In this document: in pieces, positions 1-5,516 of the stretch | Numbering within the stretch: the stretch's first letter is position 1 | Layout: the number at the start of each line of letters is the position of its first letter | Source of the DNA: Nitrospirae bacterium GWC2_42_7 | GTDB lineage: Bacteria; Nitrospirota; Thermodesulfovibrionia; Thermodesulfovibrionales; UBA6898 | Reading direction: 5' to 3' | Length of the DNA: 9,940 bases | Assembly (NCBI GenBank): GCA_001803645.1 | Contig: MHDW01000043.1 | Location: 1 to 9,940, forward strand | Position numbers and translations under genes: made by a program | Notes under the pieces: model-generated | Seen by the model: only the letters and a program-made list of their open reading frames with translations | What the model was told of the DNA's origin: nothing | Databases searched by the model: none

Positions 1-1938
1 AAACAGAACCCGCGATTTGATCCTCCACAGTCATGGTATTTCCGCAATACAGGAGATTCCTTTGCTGAGTTCAAGGCAGGGGGAATTGCTGTAGTATGCG
101 GTGTTGATTCGAGAGACCCTGAAAATATACTCGGATACAGGCCTTGTGTCGGCATGGTCGGAGGCACTATATACTTCCGCGGAAAGATAAAAGGGTACAG
201 TGACCGCGATGTGAAGCTCCTTGACCTTACGCCTCAGGACTGGCAGTGGCTGACCGGCAACATAAAAGATTTTCTTTCTGCAATAGACAGGTTGTCTTAT
301 TACGATGAACTGACCCGTTCCTCTGATGAATGGAAAAAGCTGATCGCATATACTCCTGCTGAGAAGAAAAGCTGGAAAAAGAGCAGTATGGATGCATCTG
401 ATTTCAGAAAGAATATCTGGGAAAAAGAAGTGGGTCAGGGCGGAATATTCGCAAAATATATCACCCATGATCAGACCATATTGCCTTATATAACAACAGG
501 GACTGAAAGGCGCAGCAAGCCTTTATGGAACAATGAAAAATATCTTCCTCCCTGCGCATATAACTGCCCGACACATATTCCGTCTCATAAGAGGGCAACT
601 CTGATAAGGCAGGGCAAGATGAAAGAAGCGCTTGAGCTTGTGCTTCGTTACAGCCCTCTGCCTGCAACGGTCTGCGGTCAGATATGTCCAAACTTATGCA
701 TGCAGAGCTGTTCACGCGGAAAGATAGACAGGCCTTTGAACATAAAAGAACTCGGGAATCTTGCATTGAAGCTTCCTGCTCCGAAGCCTGCAAAAAAGAC
801 AGGCCACAAGATAGCGGTTATAGGCGGAGGGCCTGCAGGACTTTCAGCAGCATGGCAGCTTGGGTTAAAGGGACATTTGGTCGATCTATATGAAGCCGCA
901 GACAAACTCGGCGGAAAGATAGAACTCTGCATCCCCCGCGAGCGTCTTCCTCATAAAATACTCGCAAAAGAGATCACGCGTTTTAATGAGATCGGGGTTA
1001 CCACACATCTCGGAAAGACGATCAATCAGAAGGCTTTTGAAAAGATATATAAGGGCCATGATGTTGTTGTTGTCGCCTGCGGTGCACATAAGCCGAGAAT
1101 AATAGCTTTCCCGGGCTCAGAAGATGTAATGCCTGCAATAGATTTTCTGAAGGGCGTAAATTTCGGGAAGGATTTTTCCCTGAAAAATAAAAAGGTGGTC
1201 GTGATAGGCGCAGGCAATGTCGGAATGGACGTTGCTTCTCAGGCATTCAGCTGTGGTGCTGCCTCGGTTATTGCTGTTGACGTTCAGAAACCTGCGGCCT
1301 TCGGCAAGGAAATGGAGATGGCAAAAGAGAAGGGGACTGAGATACTCTGGCCGAAGTTCACTGAAAAATACGATAAAAAAGCAAAGAAGATATATTTCAA
1401 GGACAATACATCCCTTGATGCAGATGTTGTGATAATGTCTGTAGGCGAAGTGCCCATGCTCGATTTCCTTATTCCTGAGGTCCATACGGAAAGAGGCTGG
1501 ATCACAGTGAACGAACTCGGACAGACCTCGGATGTGAAAGTATTTGCTATAGGTGATGCAACAAGGCCGGGACTCGTGACACATGCAATAGGCCAAGGCA
1601 GAATTACTGCTGATGTAATTCATTCACAGCTAATGCATTATGACTACATGCCTGAGATCAAACAGGTCATCCCGTATGAGCAGGTCAAAACCGAATATTA
1701 TGATGTCTGCCGTCTGGAGGGTTTTGAGCCGAAGAAAGAGGCAAATCTCTGTATGTCATGCGCAACCTGCCGCGACTGTCATATGTGCGAGGCAACATGC
1801 TACTGGGGCGCCATCAGCAGGGTCGAGCATAAAGACAAGACATACGAGTATGTGGTTGATGAAGATAAATGTATCGGCTGCGGTTTCTGCGCAGGCATAT
1901 GCCCCTGCGGCGTATGGGAGATGACAGAGAACATCTAG
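1..1938 (+). CDS. Glutamate synthase-like fusion flavoprotein (GXGXG + GltD + ferredoxin), 5' partial
   Basis: The frame is open from base 1, so the N-terminus lies outside the window; 645 residues are visible, and the ATG at 154 falls inside the first domain and is not the start. Visible residues 1-95 resemble the C-terminal GXGXG domain of the glutamate synthase large subunit (glycines in FKAGGIAVV and GMVGGTIYFRG). Residues 180-255 are the cysteine-rich GltD/dihydropyrimidine-dehydrogenase N-terminal domain (Cys185, 189, 225, 229, 233, 237). An FAD Rossmann motif GGGPAG lies near 275, an NAD(P)H-binding motif GAGNVGMDVA near 403, and the C-terminal FAD motif FAIGDATRPG near 516. Two [4Fe-4S] clusters are suggested by cysteines 584-600 and by CIGCGFCAGICP (624-634). 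By family knowledge this is a cytoplasmic NAD(P)H/flavin electron-transfer module that feeds glutamate synthesis or a related amidotransfer. The glutaminase and FMN synthase domains are not visible; they may be upstream or encoded separately. The exact reaction is inferred. Confidence 0.9.
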   Translation, partial: KQNPRFDPPQSWYFRNTGDSFAEFKAGGIAVVCGVDSRDPENILGYRPCVGMVGGTIYFRGKIKGYSDRDVKLLDLTPQDWQWLTGNIKDFLSAIDRLSYYDELTRSSDEWKKLIAYTPAEKKSWKKSSMDASDFRKNIWEKEVGQGGIFAKYITHDQTILPYITTGTERRSKPLWNNEKYLPPCAYNCPTHIPSHKRATLIRQGKMKEALELVLRYSPLPATVCGQICPNLCMQSCSRGKIDRPLNIKELGNLALKLPAPKPAKKTGHKIAVIGGGPAGLSAAWQLGLKGHLVDLYEAADKLGGKIELCIPRERLPHKILAKEITRFNEIGVTTHLGKTINQKAFEKIYKGHDVVVVACGAHKPRIIAFPGSEDVMPAIDFLKGVNFGKDFSLKNKKVVVIGAGNVGMDVASQAFSCGAASVIAVDVQKPAAFGKEMEMAKEKGTEILWPKFTEKYDKKAKKIYFKDNTSLDADVVIMSVGEVPMLDFLIPEVHTERGWITVNELGQTSDVKVFAIGDATRPGLVTHAIGQGRITADVIHSQLMHYDYMPEIKQVIPYEQVKTEYYDVCRLEGFEPKKEANLCMSCATCRDCHMCEATCYWGAISRVEHKDKTYEYVVDEDKCIGCGFCAGICPCGVWEMTENI

Positions 1939-1990
1939 ATACAATTAGTCGCCTCTCGCAAAACATTACCCCATTAACCAAGACTGACAA

Positions 1991-2100
1991 ACCACCCCCT
2001 CCCTTTGGGATACCCCTCCTTAACCAAGGCGGGGAGTTATAGGTTGACGCAAAAAAGCTCCCCGCCTATTTTAGGAGGGGTGGCCAACGGCCGGGGTGGT
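1991..2100. repeat. Block A: ~110 bp imperfect inverted repeat downstream of the flavoprotein gene
   Basis: Three nested paired arms occur in the correct order: ACCACCCC (1991-1998) with GGGGTGGT (2093-2100), ACCCCTCCT (2012-2020) with AGGAGGGGT (2073-2081), and GGCGGGGAG (2028-2036) with CTCCCCGCC (2058-2066). The left arm recurs almost unchanged at 3441-3483. The structure could end transcription of the upstream gene (T run at about 2110-2115), but it looks more like an interspersed MITE-like or REP-like element. Confidence 0.8.
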
Positions 2101-2153
2101 AAGTGGTAATTTTTTCCTCTTTACAAATTTCCCTCAAACAGCTGGATGTAATA

Positions 2154-2159
2154 TATAAT
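2154..2159 (+). promoter_or_regulatory. Putative -10 box (TATAAT) for the lone antitoxin gene
   Basis: A perfect TATAAT lies 31 bases before the ATG at 2191, inside an AT-rich stretch. No good -35 hexamer stands 16-18 bases upstream; TTTACA at 2120-2125 is too far. An AAAGGA ribosome site lies at about 2178-2183. Confidence 0.45.
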
Positions 2160-2190
2160 AATGTTATCTGAATAAGAGAAAGGAAAAAAC

Positions 2191-2424
2191 ATGTCACTTA
2201 ATAATACATTAGTAGAAAAAGCCTTGGAATTAAAACCTCAGGACAAAATTGTCTTAATTGAGGCGCTTGTGTCCAGCCTGGATAAACCCGATCCGAAAAT
2301 AGCCAAAATGTGGTTGAAGGAGGCTGAGGCGCGTCTTAAGGCTTACAGGGCCGGGAAGAGCAAAGGGATACCTGCGGAAGAGATATTTAATGAAAAATTA
2401 TGGGGGATGACGGAGAACGTCTGA
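2191..2424 (+). CDS. Addiction-module antitoxin, TIGR02574/Unstab_antitox-like, apparently orphan
   Basis: The 77-residue protein has the layout of the 'putative addiction module component' family (PF09720/TIGR02574). It has an N-terminal helix LVEKALELKPQDKIVLIEAL, then SSLDKPDP, a W-x-x-EAEARLKAYRAGK helix, and the typical IPAEEIF tail. Such proteins neutralise RelE/ParE-type toxins and repress their own operon. The ATG is preceded by AAAGGA at a normal distance. The partner toxin expected directly downstream is missing: the next 360 bases are repeats. The last residues (LWGMTENV) are unusual for the family and match the end of the flavoprotein gene (WEMTENI). Family assignment rests on pattern recognition only. 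Confidence 0.75.
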   Translation: MSLNNTLVEKALELKPQDKIVLIEALVSSLDKPDPKIAKMWLKEAEARLKAYRAGKSKGIPAEEIFNEKLWGMTENV

Positions 2425-2470
2425 GCTCCTGCCTCAATTATCCGCAAGAAATAATTCCCCAGTGGATCAT

Positions 2471-2519
2471 TTTTTCCTTTACGACAATCCCCTCATTTAT
2501 CTATTATGAAAGCGGATCG
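2471..2519. repeat. Block C, copy 1
   Basis: This 49 bp block is shared with 4914-4963 and 5691-5738; a weak fourth match is near 2109-2137. The core reads TTTAC(A/G)ACAATCCCCT and ends in GAAAGCGGATC. It contains TTTACG, 18 bases, then TATTAT, so it resembles a sigma-70 promoter reading rightward. Confidence 0.8.
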
Positions 2520-2565
2520 TTAATACATTATTGAATGACGCATATGTAATGTTATATGTTTTGTC

Positions 2566-2585
2566 ATTCCTGCGCAGGCAGGAAT
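2566..2585. repeat. Small perfect hairpin (ATTCCTGC/GCAGGAAT)
   Basis: It has an 8 bp perfect stem with a 4 base loop. It sits in the context TTTGTCATTCC, which recurs at 3658-3682 with a different loop. It resembles the common GTCATTCC...GGAATC intergenic repeat type and the Neisseria dRS3 layout. Confidence 0.75.
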
Positions 2586-2604
2586 CCAGTTTATGTTTTA
2601 GTAG

Positions 2605-2623
2605 GGGCGAACGGTGTTCGCCC
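2605..2623. repeat. Block D: perfect hairpin GGGCGAAC-GGT-GTTCGCCC, uninterrupted form
   Basis: It has an 8 bp perfect stem and a 3 base loop, preceded by GTAGG. The same hairpin at 5766-5804 carries a 23 base palindrome-containing loop in place of the 3 bases. Confidence 0.85.
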
Positions 2624-2650
2624 GGATTTAAGACGTTGATGTTATGTTTC

Positions 2651-2717
2651 TGGATTTAAGCCACTATGGCAAATGGTAGAAGACAAAGAGAGAGTTTCCA
2701 CCAATTACACCTCCGCA
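2651..2717. repeat. Block E, copy 1 (short form)
   Basis: It begins TGGATTTAAGCCACTATGGC, continues AGAAGACAAAGAGAGAG and TTTCCACCAAT, and ends ACCTCCGCA. It aligns with 3711-3813, 5821-5885 and the start of 7017-7100. It lacks both the TTAGAA/TTCTAA insert and the terminal GGCGGTAGCCTGCC part found in other copies. Confidence 0.75.
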
Positions 2718-2744
2718 GATGAACATTGTTATGGACATAGCCGC

Positions 2745-2771
2745 TTGAAAATATATAAAAACTTATATAAT
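2745..2771 (+). promoter_or_regulatory. Putative promoter of the higBA-type pair
   Basis: TTGAAA (2745-2750) and TATAAT (2766-2771) are separated by 15 bases, or by 17 if TAATAT is taken as the -10 box. The ATG at 2785 begins only 13 bases past the -10 box, and no purine-rich ribosome site precedes it. The transcript may therefore be almost leaderless. Confidence 0.5.
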
Positions 2772-2784
2772 ATAAAACAAGACT

Positions 2785-3099
2785 ATGAAACCCCTTAGCT
2801 TTATCGGCTCAAGCCTGGACGATCTTCGCAATTTTCCAAATGAAGCCCGTAAGGCAGCCGGGTTTGAATTGTATTCCATTCAATGCGGACTAGAGCCGAA
2901 CGATTGGAAACCTATGACCAATATAGGACGCGGAGTCAGGGAAATTCGTATACATGCTCTGGGAGAGTGGCGCATTATCTATGTAGCGAAATTTGAAGAT
3001 GCGGTATATGTTCTGCACTCTTTTCAGAAAAAAAGCCAAAAGACGAGCGAACATGATATCGAATTAGCAAGAAAACGATATAAACAGATTGGAGGATAA
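2785..3099 (+). CDS. higB: HigB-type toxin, RelE superfamily (phage Gp49-like)
   Basis: The 104-residue protein matches the Gp49/HigB-like branch of RelE toxins (PF05973). It opens with PLSFIGSSLDDLRNFP, followed by VREIRI (51-56), EWRIIYVAKF (61-70), VYVLHSFQKKSQKT (74-87) and a final helix DIELARKRY. Members are usually ribosome-dependent mRNA interferases that are blocked by the antitoxin encoded next door. Its length is normal and it looks intact. The order toxin-then-antitoxin and the 4 base gap to the next start are typical of higBA operons. The gene starts within 15 bases of a strong -10 box and lacks a clear ribosome site. Confidence 0.88.
   Translation: MKPLSFIGSSLDDLRNFPNEARKAAGFELYSIQCGLEPNDWKPMTNIGRGVREIRIHALGEWRIIYVAKFEDAVYVLHSFQKKSQKTSEHDIELARKRYKQIGG
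3091..3095 (+). promoter_or_regulatory. GGAGG ribosome site that fixes the antitoxin start at 3104
   Basis: GGAGG ends 8 bases before the ATG at 3104. A longer in-frame reading would need a TTG at 3089, which has no such site. The site lies within the last codons of the toxin gene, so the two genes are translationally linked. Confidence 0.85.
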
Positions 3100-3103
3100 T
3101 ATT

Positions 3104-3388
3104 ATGAAAGAGCCTGTTATTAAATCTTCAGGCAATGTATTTCTCGACCTCGGGTTTCCACCCGAAGAAGCCGCGATTCTGCAAATGCGTTCTGAGATCA
3201 TGGCCGACCTTCGGAAATTTATCAAAAACAGGAAGCTGACGCAGGCAAAAGCGGCTGAGATATTTGGCGTAAGTCAGTCCCGCGTCTCTGACCTGATAAG
3301 AGGAAAATGGGAGAAATTCAGCCTGGAAATGCTTATCGTTCTCGCAACAAAGGCCGGTATGCGTATCAGACTTCAAAAAGCCGCATGA
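3104..3388 (+). CDS. higA: HigA-type antitoxin, XRE/HTH family
   Basis: Starting at the ATG at 3104, the protein has 94 residues. The N-terminal part (NVFLDLGFPPEEAAILQMRSEIM) is the hallmark of the HigA2/HTH_37 family. A helix-turn-helix lies at about 46-67 (TQAKAAEIFGVSQSRVSDLI), followed by a LEMLIVLATKAGMRIRL tail. It should bind the HigB-type toxin and repress the operon through DNA binding. It is intact. Being the second gene of the operon is normal for this class. Confidence 0.9.
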   Translation: MKEPVIKSSGNVFLDLGFPPEEAAILQMRSEIMADLRKFIKNRKLTQAKAAEIFGVSQSRVSDLIRGKWEKFSLEMLIVLATKAGMRIRLQKAA

Positions 3389-3440
3389 TATTGTCGACTC
3401 AAATAACTTAAGGGTGGGTCTGTTTTAATCCCCTCCTTAC

Positions 3441-3495
3441 CAAGTCTGACAAACCACCCCCTCCCTTTGGGAGACCCCTCCTTGTAAAGGAGGGG
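3441..3495. repeat. Block A, second copy, with perfect hairpin at 3475-3495
   Basis: CTGACAAACCACCCCCTCCC and the bases after it repeat 1984-2020 with very few changes. The copy then folds on itself: CCCCTCCTT (3475-3483), loop GTA, AAGGAGGGG (3487-3495). Confidence 0.8.
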
Positions 3496-3510
3496 AGTAA
3501 AATCCTCAAA

Positions 3511-3650
3511 AGTAACACCCCCGTCCAGTCGGCCACCCCCTCTTAACCTAAGAGGGGGTTAAGGGGAGTTGTAATTTTCAGGGAGAATGTATTTTCCCTC
3601 CCCTTAAGATAAGGGGAGGTTAGGAGGAGTTATGATTTCCGGGCATTTTT
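3511..3650. repeat. Blocks X and B, uninterrupted form
   Basis: This segment begins AGTAACACCCCCG. It contains a perfect 10 bp stem CCCCCTCTTA/TAAGAGGGGG (3536-3545 and 3549-3558), then a perfect 9 bp stem CCTCCCCTT/AAGGGGAGG (3597-3605 and 3611-3619), then GTTAGGAGGAGTTATGA. It aligns with 5517-5684 and 4588-4790, which carry extra palindromes at several points. Confidence 0.8.
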
Positions 3651-3662
3651 ATTTTCTTTGTC

Positions 3663-3681
3663 ATTCCCGCTTGTCGGGAAT
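3663..3681. repeat. dRS3-like hairpin ATTCCCG-CTTGT-CGGGAAT
   Basis: It has a 7 bp perfect stem. The layout ATTCCC, 7 bases, GGGAAT is close to the Neisseria dRS3 pattern, which has 8 spacer bases. It is homologous in context to 2566-2585. Confidence 0.75.
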
Positions 3682-3703
3682 CTTTCTTCCTGTTTCTGTA
3701 GCT

Positions 3704-3863
3704 GTTGAGTTTTTGGATTTACCTCGTTAGAAGTCAAAGGCATTCTAATGGGGGTTAAGCCATTATGGCAATGGGTGAAGACAAATGAGAGGGTTTCCAC
3801 CAATCATACCTCCGCATAAGTTTTATGCAGTTGATCGGCGGTAGCCTGCCTGCTGGTAGGCAG
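3704..3863. repeat. Block E, copy 2 (longest form)
   Basis: The first 67 bases match 7007-7073 at about 60 positions by hand alignment, including GTTAGAA...TTCTAAT. Next come AAGCCATTATGGCA, a GAAGACAAA...GGGTTTCCACCAA stretch, a hairpin GCATAA/TTATGC (3814-3828), TTGATCGGCGGTAGCCTGCC, and a terminal palindrome CCTGCCTGCTGGTAGGCAG. It stands directly before the vapBC promoter. Confidence 0.85.
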
Positions 3864-3885
3864 ATATGAAAGAAAACATCGATAG

Positions 3886-3894
3886 TGATATAAT
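3886..3894 (+). promoter_or_regulatory. Extended -10 promoter (TGATATAAT) of vapBC
   Basis: TG-A-TATAAT is a perfect extended -10. The -35 candidate ATGAAA (3866-3871) matches 4 of 6 bases at 17 base spacing. The leader to the ATG at 3926 would be about 25 bases and includes the GGAGG site. Confidence 0.6.
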
Positions 3895-3914
3895 ACTACA
3901 AACTAATGATCGAT

Positions 3915-3919
3915 GGAGG
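3915..3919 (+). promoter_or_regulatory. GGAGG ribosome site that fixes the vapB start at 3926
   Basis: The site sits 6 bases before the ATG at 3926. An in-frame ATG at 3866 would lie upstream of the predicted promoter, would have no ribosome site, and would add 20 residues foreign to the AbrB fold. Confidence 0.85.
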
Positions 3920-3925
3920 TTTGAA

Positions 3926-4132
3926 ATGAAATCTGTTACAGTTTCTCCGAAATATCAGGTCGTTATTCCTAAAGAGATAAGAGACTCCATGCAGATAAAG
4001 CCGGGAGAAAAAATACAGCTTGTGCAATATGAAAACCGTCTTGAACTCATCCCGGTCAGGAATATCAAAAGAATGAGAGGGTTTCTAAAGGGGATTGATA
4101 CAACCGTTAAACGCGAAAAGGACAGAATATGA
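3926..4132 (+). CDS. vapB: VapB/MazE-type antitoxin, AbrB/SpoVT DNA-binding fold
   Basis: From the ATG at 3926 the protein has 68 residues. It shows the swapped-hairpin AbrB motif: VTVSPKYQVVIPKEIRDSM, then KPGEKIQLVQYENRLELIPV (residues 4-44). The short charged tail (RNIKRMRGFLKGIDTTVKRE) is the usual toxin-binding part. It should neutralise the PIN-domain toxin encoded next and repress the operon. Its TGA overlaps the toxin ATG by 4 bases (ATGA), so the pair is translationally coupled. Confidence 0.92.
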   Translation: MKSVTVSPKYQVVIPKEIRDSMQIKPGEKIQLVQYENRLELIPVRNIKRMRGFLKGIDTTVKREKDRI

Positions 4133-4503
4133 ACCTGGTTGATTCCTGCGGATGGCTCGAGTATTTTGCTGACGGTCCAAATGCAGGATTTTTTGCCTCT
4201 CCACTTGAGAATACAGATAAACTCCTTGTCCCTACAATCTGCATTCTGGAGGTTTTTAAAAGAATTCTTCAACAGCGCGGAGATGATGCAGCATTGCAGT
4301 CGGCCGCAATAATGCAGCAGGGACAGGTAGTGGAGTTGAATACCGGGATTTCTCTGGAAGCTGCGAGACTAAGTTACAAGATCGGGCTCCCTCTTGCTGA
4401 CAGCGTTATTCTGGCTACAGCTCAGATGTATAAGGCAGTTATTTGGACGCAGGATGCGGACTTTAAGAATTTGGAAAATGTGAAGTATACAGCAAAAAGA
4501 TAA
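4129..4503 (+). CDS. vapC: VapC-type toxin, PIN-domain ribonuclease
   Basis: This is a 124-residue PIN-domain protein. The acidic metal-binding set is complete: Asp5 (NLVDSCGW), Glu41 (ILEVFKR), Asp91 (GLPLADSVILATA), and Asp109/Asp111 (TQDADFKNL). Family members are Mg2+/Mn2+-dependent RNases that often cut tRNA or rRNA; the target here cannot be inferred. Length and motifs indicate an intact gene. An AT-rich imperfect inverted repeat (about 4496-4516) straddles the stop codon and could help end transcription, but this is weak. Confidence 0.93.
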   Translation: MNLVDSCGWLEYFADGPNAGFFASPLENTDKLLVPTICILEVFKRILQQRGDDAALQSAAIMQQGQVVELNTGISLEAARLSYKIGLPLADSVILATAQMYKAVIWTQDADFKNLENVKYTAKR

Positions 4504-4587
4504 ATATTTACTTTTTCTTGTTTCAGGGACGGGTCAATCCGGGTTAAGTCCTTTTTTGGGAGAAACAAAGTCACCTCTCCTTTTTAA

Positions 4588-4810
4588 AGTAACGCCCCCG
4601 CCCCTGCCTGCCGGTAGGCAATGTTCGGCACCCCTGCCTACCGGCAGGCAGGCCCTCTTAACCTAAGAGCCAACAGTAGGTGCCTTAAGCATGGGAAAAA
4701 GGAGTTATGACTTTCAGGGAGGTTGTATTGTCCCTTCCCTTTCCGCACTCAGGCGGATTTGCCGAGGAGAAAAGATAAGGGGCCTGCCTCTACCTTCGGC
4801 AGCCAGGTGT
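4588..4810. repeat. Block X, copy 1, carrying several inserted palindromes
   Basis: Bases 4624-4710 match 5532-5619 with only three differences. Extra material relative to sister copies is CCTGCCTGCCGGTAGGCA plus 3 bases (4603-4623), a CCGC...GCGG-type insert at about 4740-4774 inside the block B stem region, and CCTGCC...GGCAGCCAGG (4782-4806). Confidence 0.8.
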
Positions 4811-4854
4811 TGGGGTGGTCATTTTATTTCTCTTTCTTCTCGTTGTTTGATCCC

Positions 4855-4910
4855 CCCTCTTAAGTTAAGAGCCAACAGTAGGTGCCTTAGGCAGGGGTGG
4901 GGGGGCGTTA
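4855..4910. repeat. Block X, copy 2 (partial)
   Basis: CCTCTTAAGTTAAGAG followed by CCAACAGTAGGTGCCTTAGG repeats the core of 4654-4690 and 5571-5600. The flanks are lost and it runs straight into block C. Confidence 0.75.
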
Positions 4911-4913
4911 TGA

Positions 4914-4963
4914 TTTTTCCCTTTACAACAATCCCCTTATTTTTCTATTATGAAAGCGGATCG
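4914..4963. repeat. Block C, copy 2
   Basis: It is nearly identical to 2471-2519 and 5691-5738. It contains TTTACA (4922-4927), an 18 base spacer and TATTAT (4946-4951). This is a plausible sigma-70 promoter pointing at the DUF4258/DUF2283 pair 80 bases downstream. Confidence 0.8.
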
Positions 4964-5012
4964 CAATCATGAATAAATGCTCTGTCATTCGGCGTAGTTT
5001 CTTGGAATAGGT

Positions 5013-5018
5013 TATAAT
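5013..5018 (+). promoter_or_regulatory. Putative -10 box (TATAAT) before the DUF4258 gene
   Basis: A perfect TATAAT lies 14 bases before the ATG at 5033. No clear -35 hexamer is visible at 16-18 bases. A weak AGG at 5025-5027 is the only ribosome-site candidate. Confidence 0.4.
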
Positions 5019-5032
5019 TCTAATAGGTAAAT

Positions 5033-5263
5033 ATGGTGAGGATAATTTTTTCAAGACATGCTAAAAGACGGGCCAGGCTATACGACATTTCTGAATCGAC
5101 TGTGGCTGCTATTTTGAAGAACATGAATCTAGTTCAAGGTGAACATGAAATTGTTAAAGATGTTCCTGGGTTCAAATATCCATTGAAAATTGCAATTTCC
5201 GTCGTAGCGGATGCAGTAACTGTAATAACAACTTATCCACTGAAGAAACGGAGGAAAAAATGA
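5033..5263 (+). CDS. DUF4258-like small protein, putative RelE-fold toxin
   Basis: This is a 76-residue basic protein. The N-terminal IIFSRHAKRRARLYDISESTVAAIL fits the DUF4258 pattern (HAxxR-x-x-x-x-x-I-s, residues 5-27), followed by a beta-rich middle and a lysine/arginine tail (LKKRRKK). DUF4258 proteins are commonly encoded next to DUF2283 proteins and are suspected to be RelE-like toxins; a role in RNA cleavage is inference. Its TGA overlaps the next ATG (ATGA), and a GGAGG site for that gene lies inside its 3' end. The ATG at 5033 is chosen because the HTH-less N-terminus starts right at the conserved strand. Confidence 0.8.
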   Translation: MVRIIFSRHAKRRARLYDISESTVAAILKNMNLVQGEHEIVKDVPGFKYPLKIAISVVADAVTVITTYPLKKRRKK

Positions 5264-5484
5264 GAGTGCATTATGATAAAGAGGTTGATGCTATATATAT
5301 CAAATTGGGAAACCAGAAACCCGATGGAGTAATTGAGATTACCGAAGGTGTCAATTTGGACACAACGTCTGAGAATAAAATAGTCGGCATTGAAATCCTC
5401 AACGCCTCAAAAAAAATGAACATTAAAACAATTCTGTCTTATGAGCTTGAGCTTGATAAAGGCTTAATGCAGAAGACTGCATAA
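5260..5484 (+). CDS. DUF2283 family protein, putative antitoxin partner
   Basis: This 74-residue protein shows the DUF2283 signature: HYDKEVDAIYIKLG (residues 4-17), then EGVNLDTTSENKIVGIEILNASKKM (29-53). A GGAGG site (5250-5254) lies 5 bases before the ATG, which overlaps the stop of the DUF4258 gene by 4 bases. In sequenced genomes the two families recur as pairs, and an antitoxin role for this one is a reasonable inference. The gene looks intact. Confidence 0.85.
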   Translation: MRVHYDKEVDAIYIKLGNQKPDGVIEITEGVNLDTTSENKIVGIEILNASKKMNIKTILSYELELDKGLMQKTA

Positions 5485-5516
5485 CGGATTTAGACCCGGC
5501 CTTTCCCCCTCTTAAG

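Larger units (their letters stand above)
2425..2784. other. Gene-free gap built of repeat blocks C, D and E
   Basis: No ORF in this gap looks coding. It contains a C block (2471-2519), two small perfect hairpins (2566-2585 and 2605-2623), a short E block (2651-2717) and then the higB promoter region. No remnant of a RelE/ParE toxin for the upstream antitoxin could be recognised. Confidence 0.7.
3389..3925. other. Gene-free gap with a cluster of hairpin repeats
   Basis: No credible ORF is present. The gap holds the A-type arm (3441-3495), an uninterrupted X block (3511-3595), a B block (3596-3650), a dRS3-like hairpin (3663-3681), a full-length E block (3704-3863) and the vapBC promoter. Confidence 0.75.
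4504..5032. other. Gene-free gap built of interrupted X blocks and a C block
   Basis: The only ORF of any size here (4691-4972) lies wholly in repeat sequence and encodes a low-complexity, family-less peptide. The gap holds X copy 1 with added palindromes (4588-4810), a partial X copy 2 (4855-4910), C copy 2 (4914-4963) and the promoter region of the DUF4258 gene. Confidence 0.75.

Noticed and set aside
31..1944. Several minus-strand ORFs of 60-170 codons across the flavoprotein gene
   Set aside because: They are antisense shadows of a strongly supported coding frame, with no ribosome sites or family-like sequence.
3089..3103. TTG start for the HigA-type antitoxin
   Set aside because: It overlaps the GGAGG site that serves the ATG at 3104 and adds residues absent from the family.
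3704..3863. Block E as integron attC sites
   Set aside because: The inverted repeats do not contain the RYYYAAC/GTTRRRY core sites with the right spacing, and no integrase is visible.
3866..3925. Upstream ATG for vapB
   Set aside because: It would precede the extended -10 promoter and adds 20 non-family residues; the GGAGG-preceded ATG at 3926 is better.
4496..4516. AT-rich inverted repeat at the vapC stop as a terminator
   Set aside because: The stem is nearly all A-T with a bulge and no proper GC stem before the T run, so it is not listed as a terminator.
4691..4972. 93-residue ORF on the + strand
   Set aside because: It lies completely in repeat blocks X and C, has no ribosome site, and encodes a low-complexity peptide that shows no family pattern.
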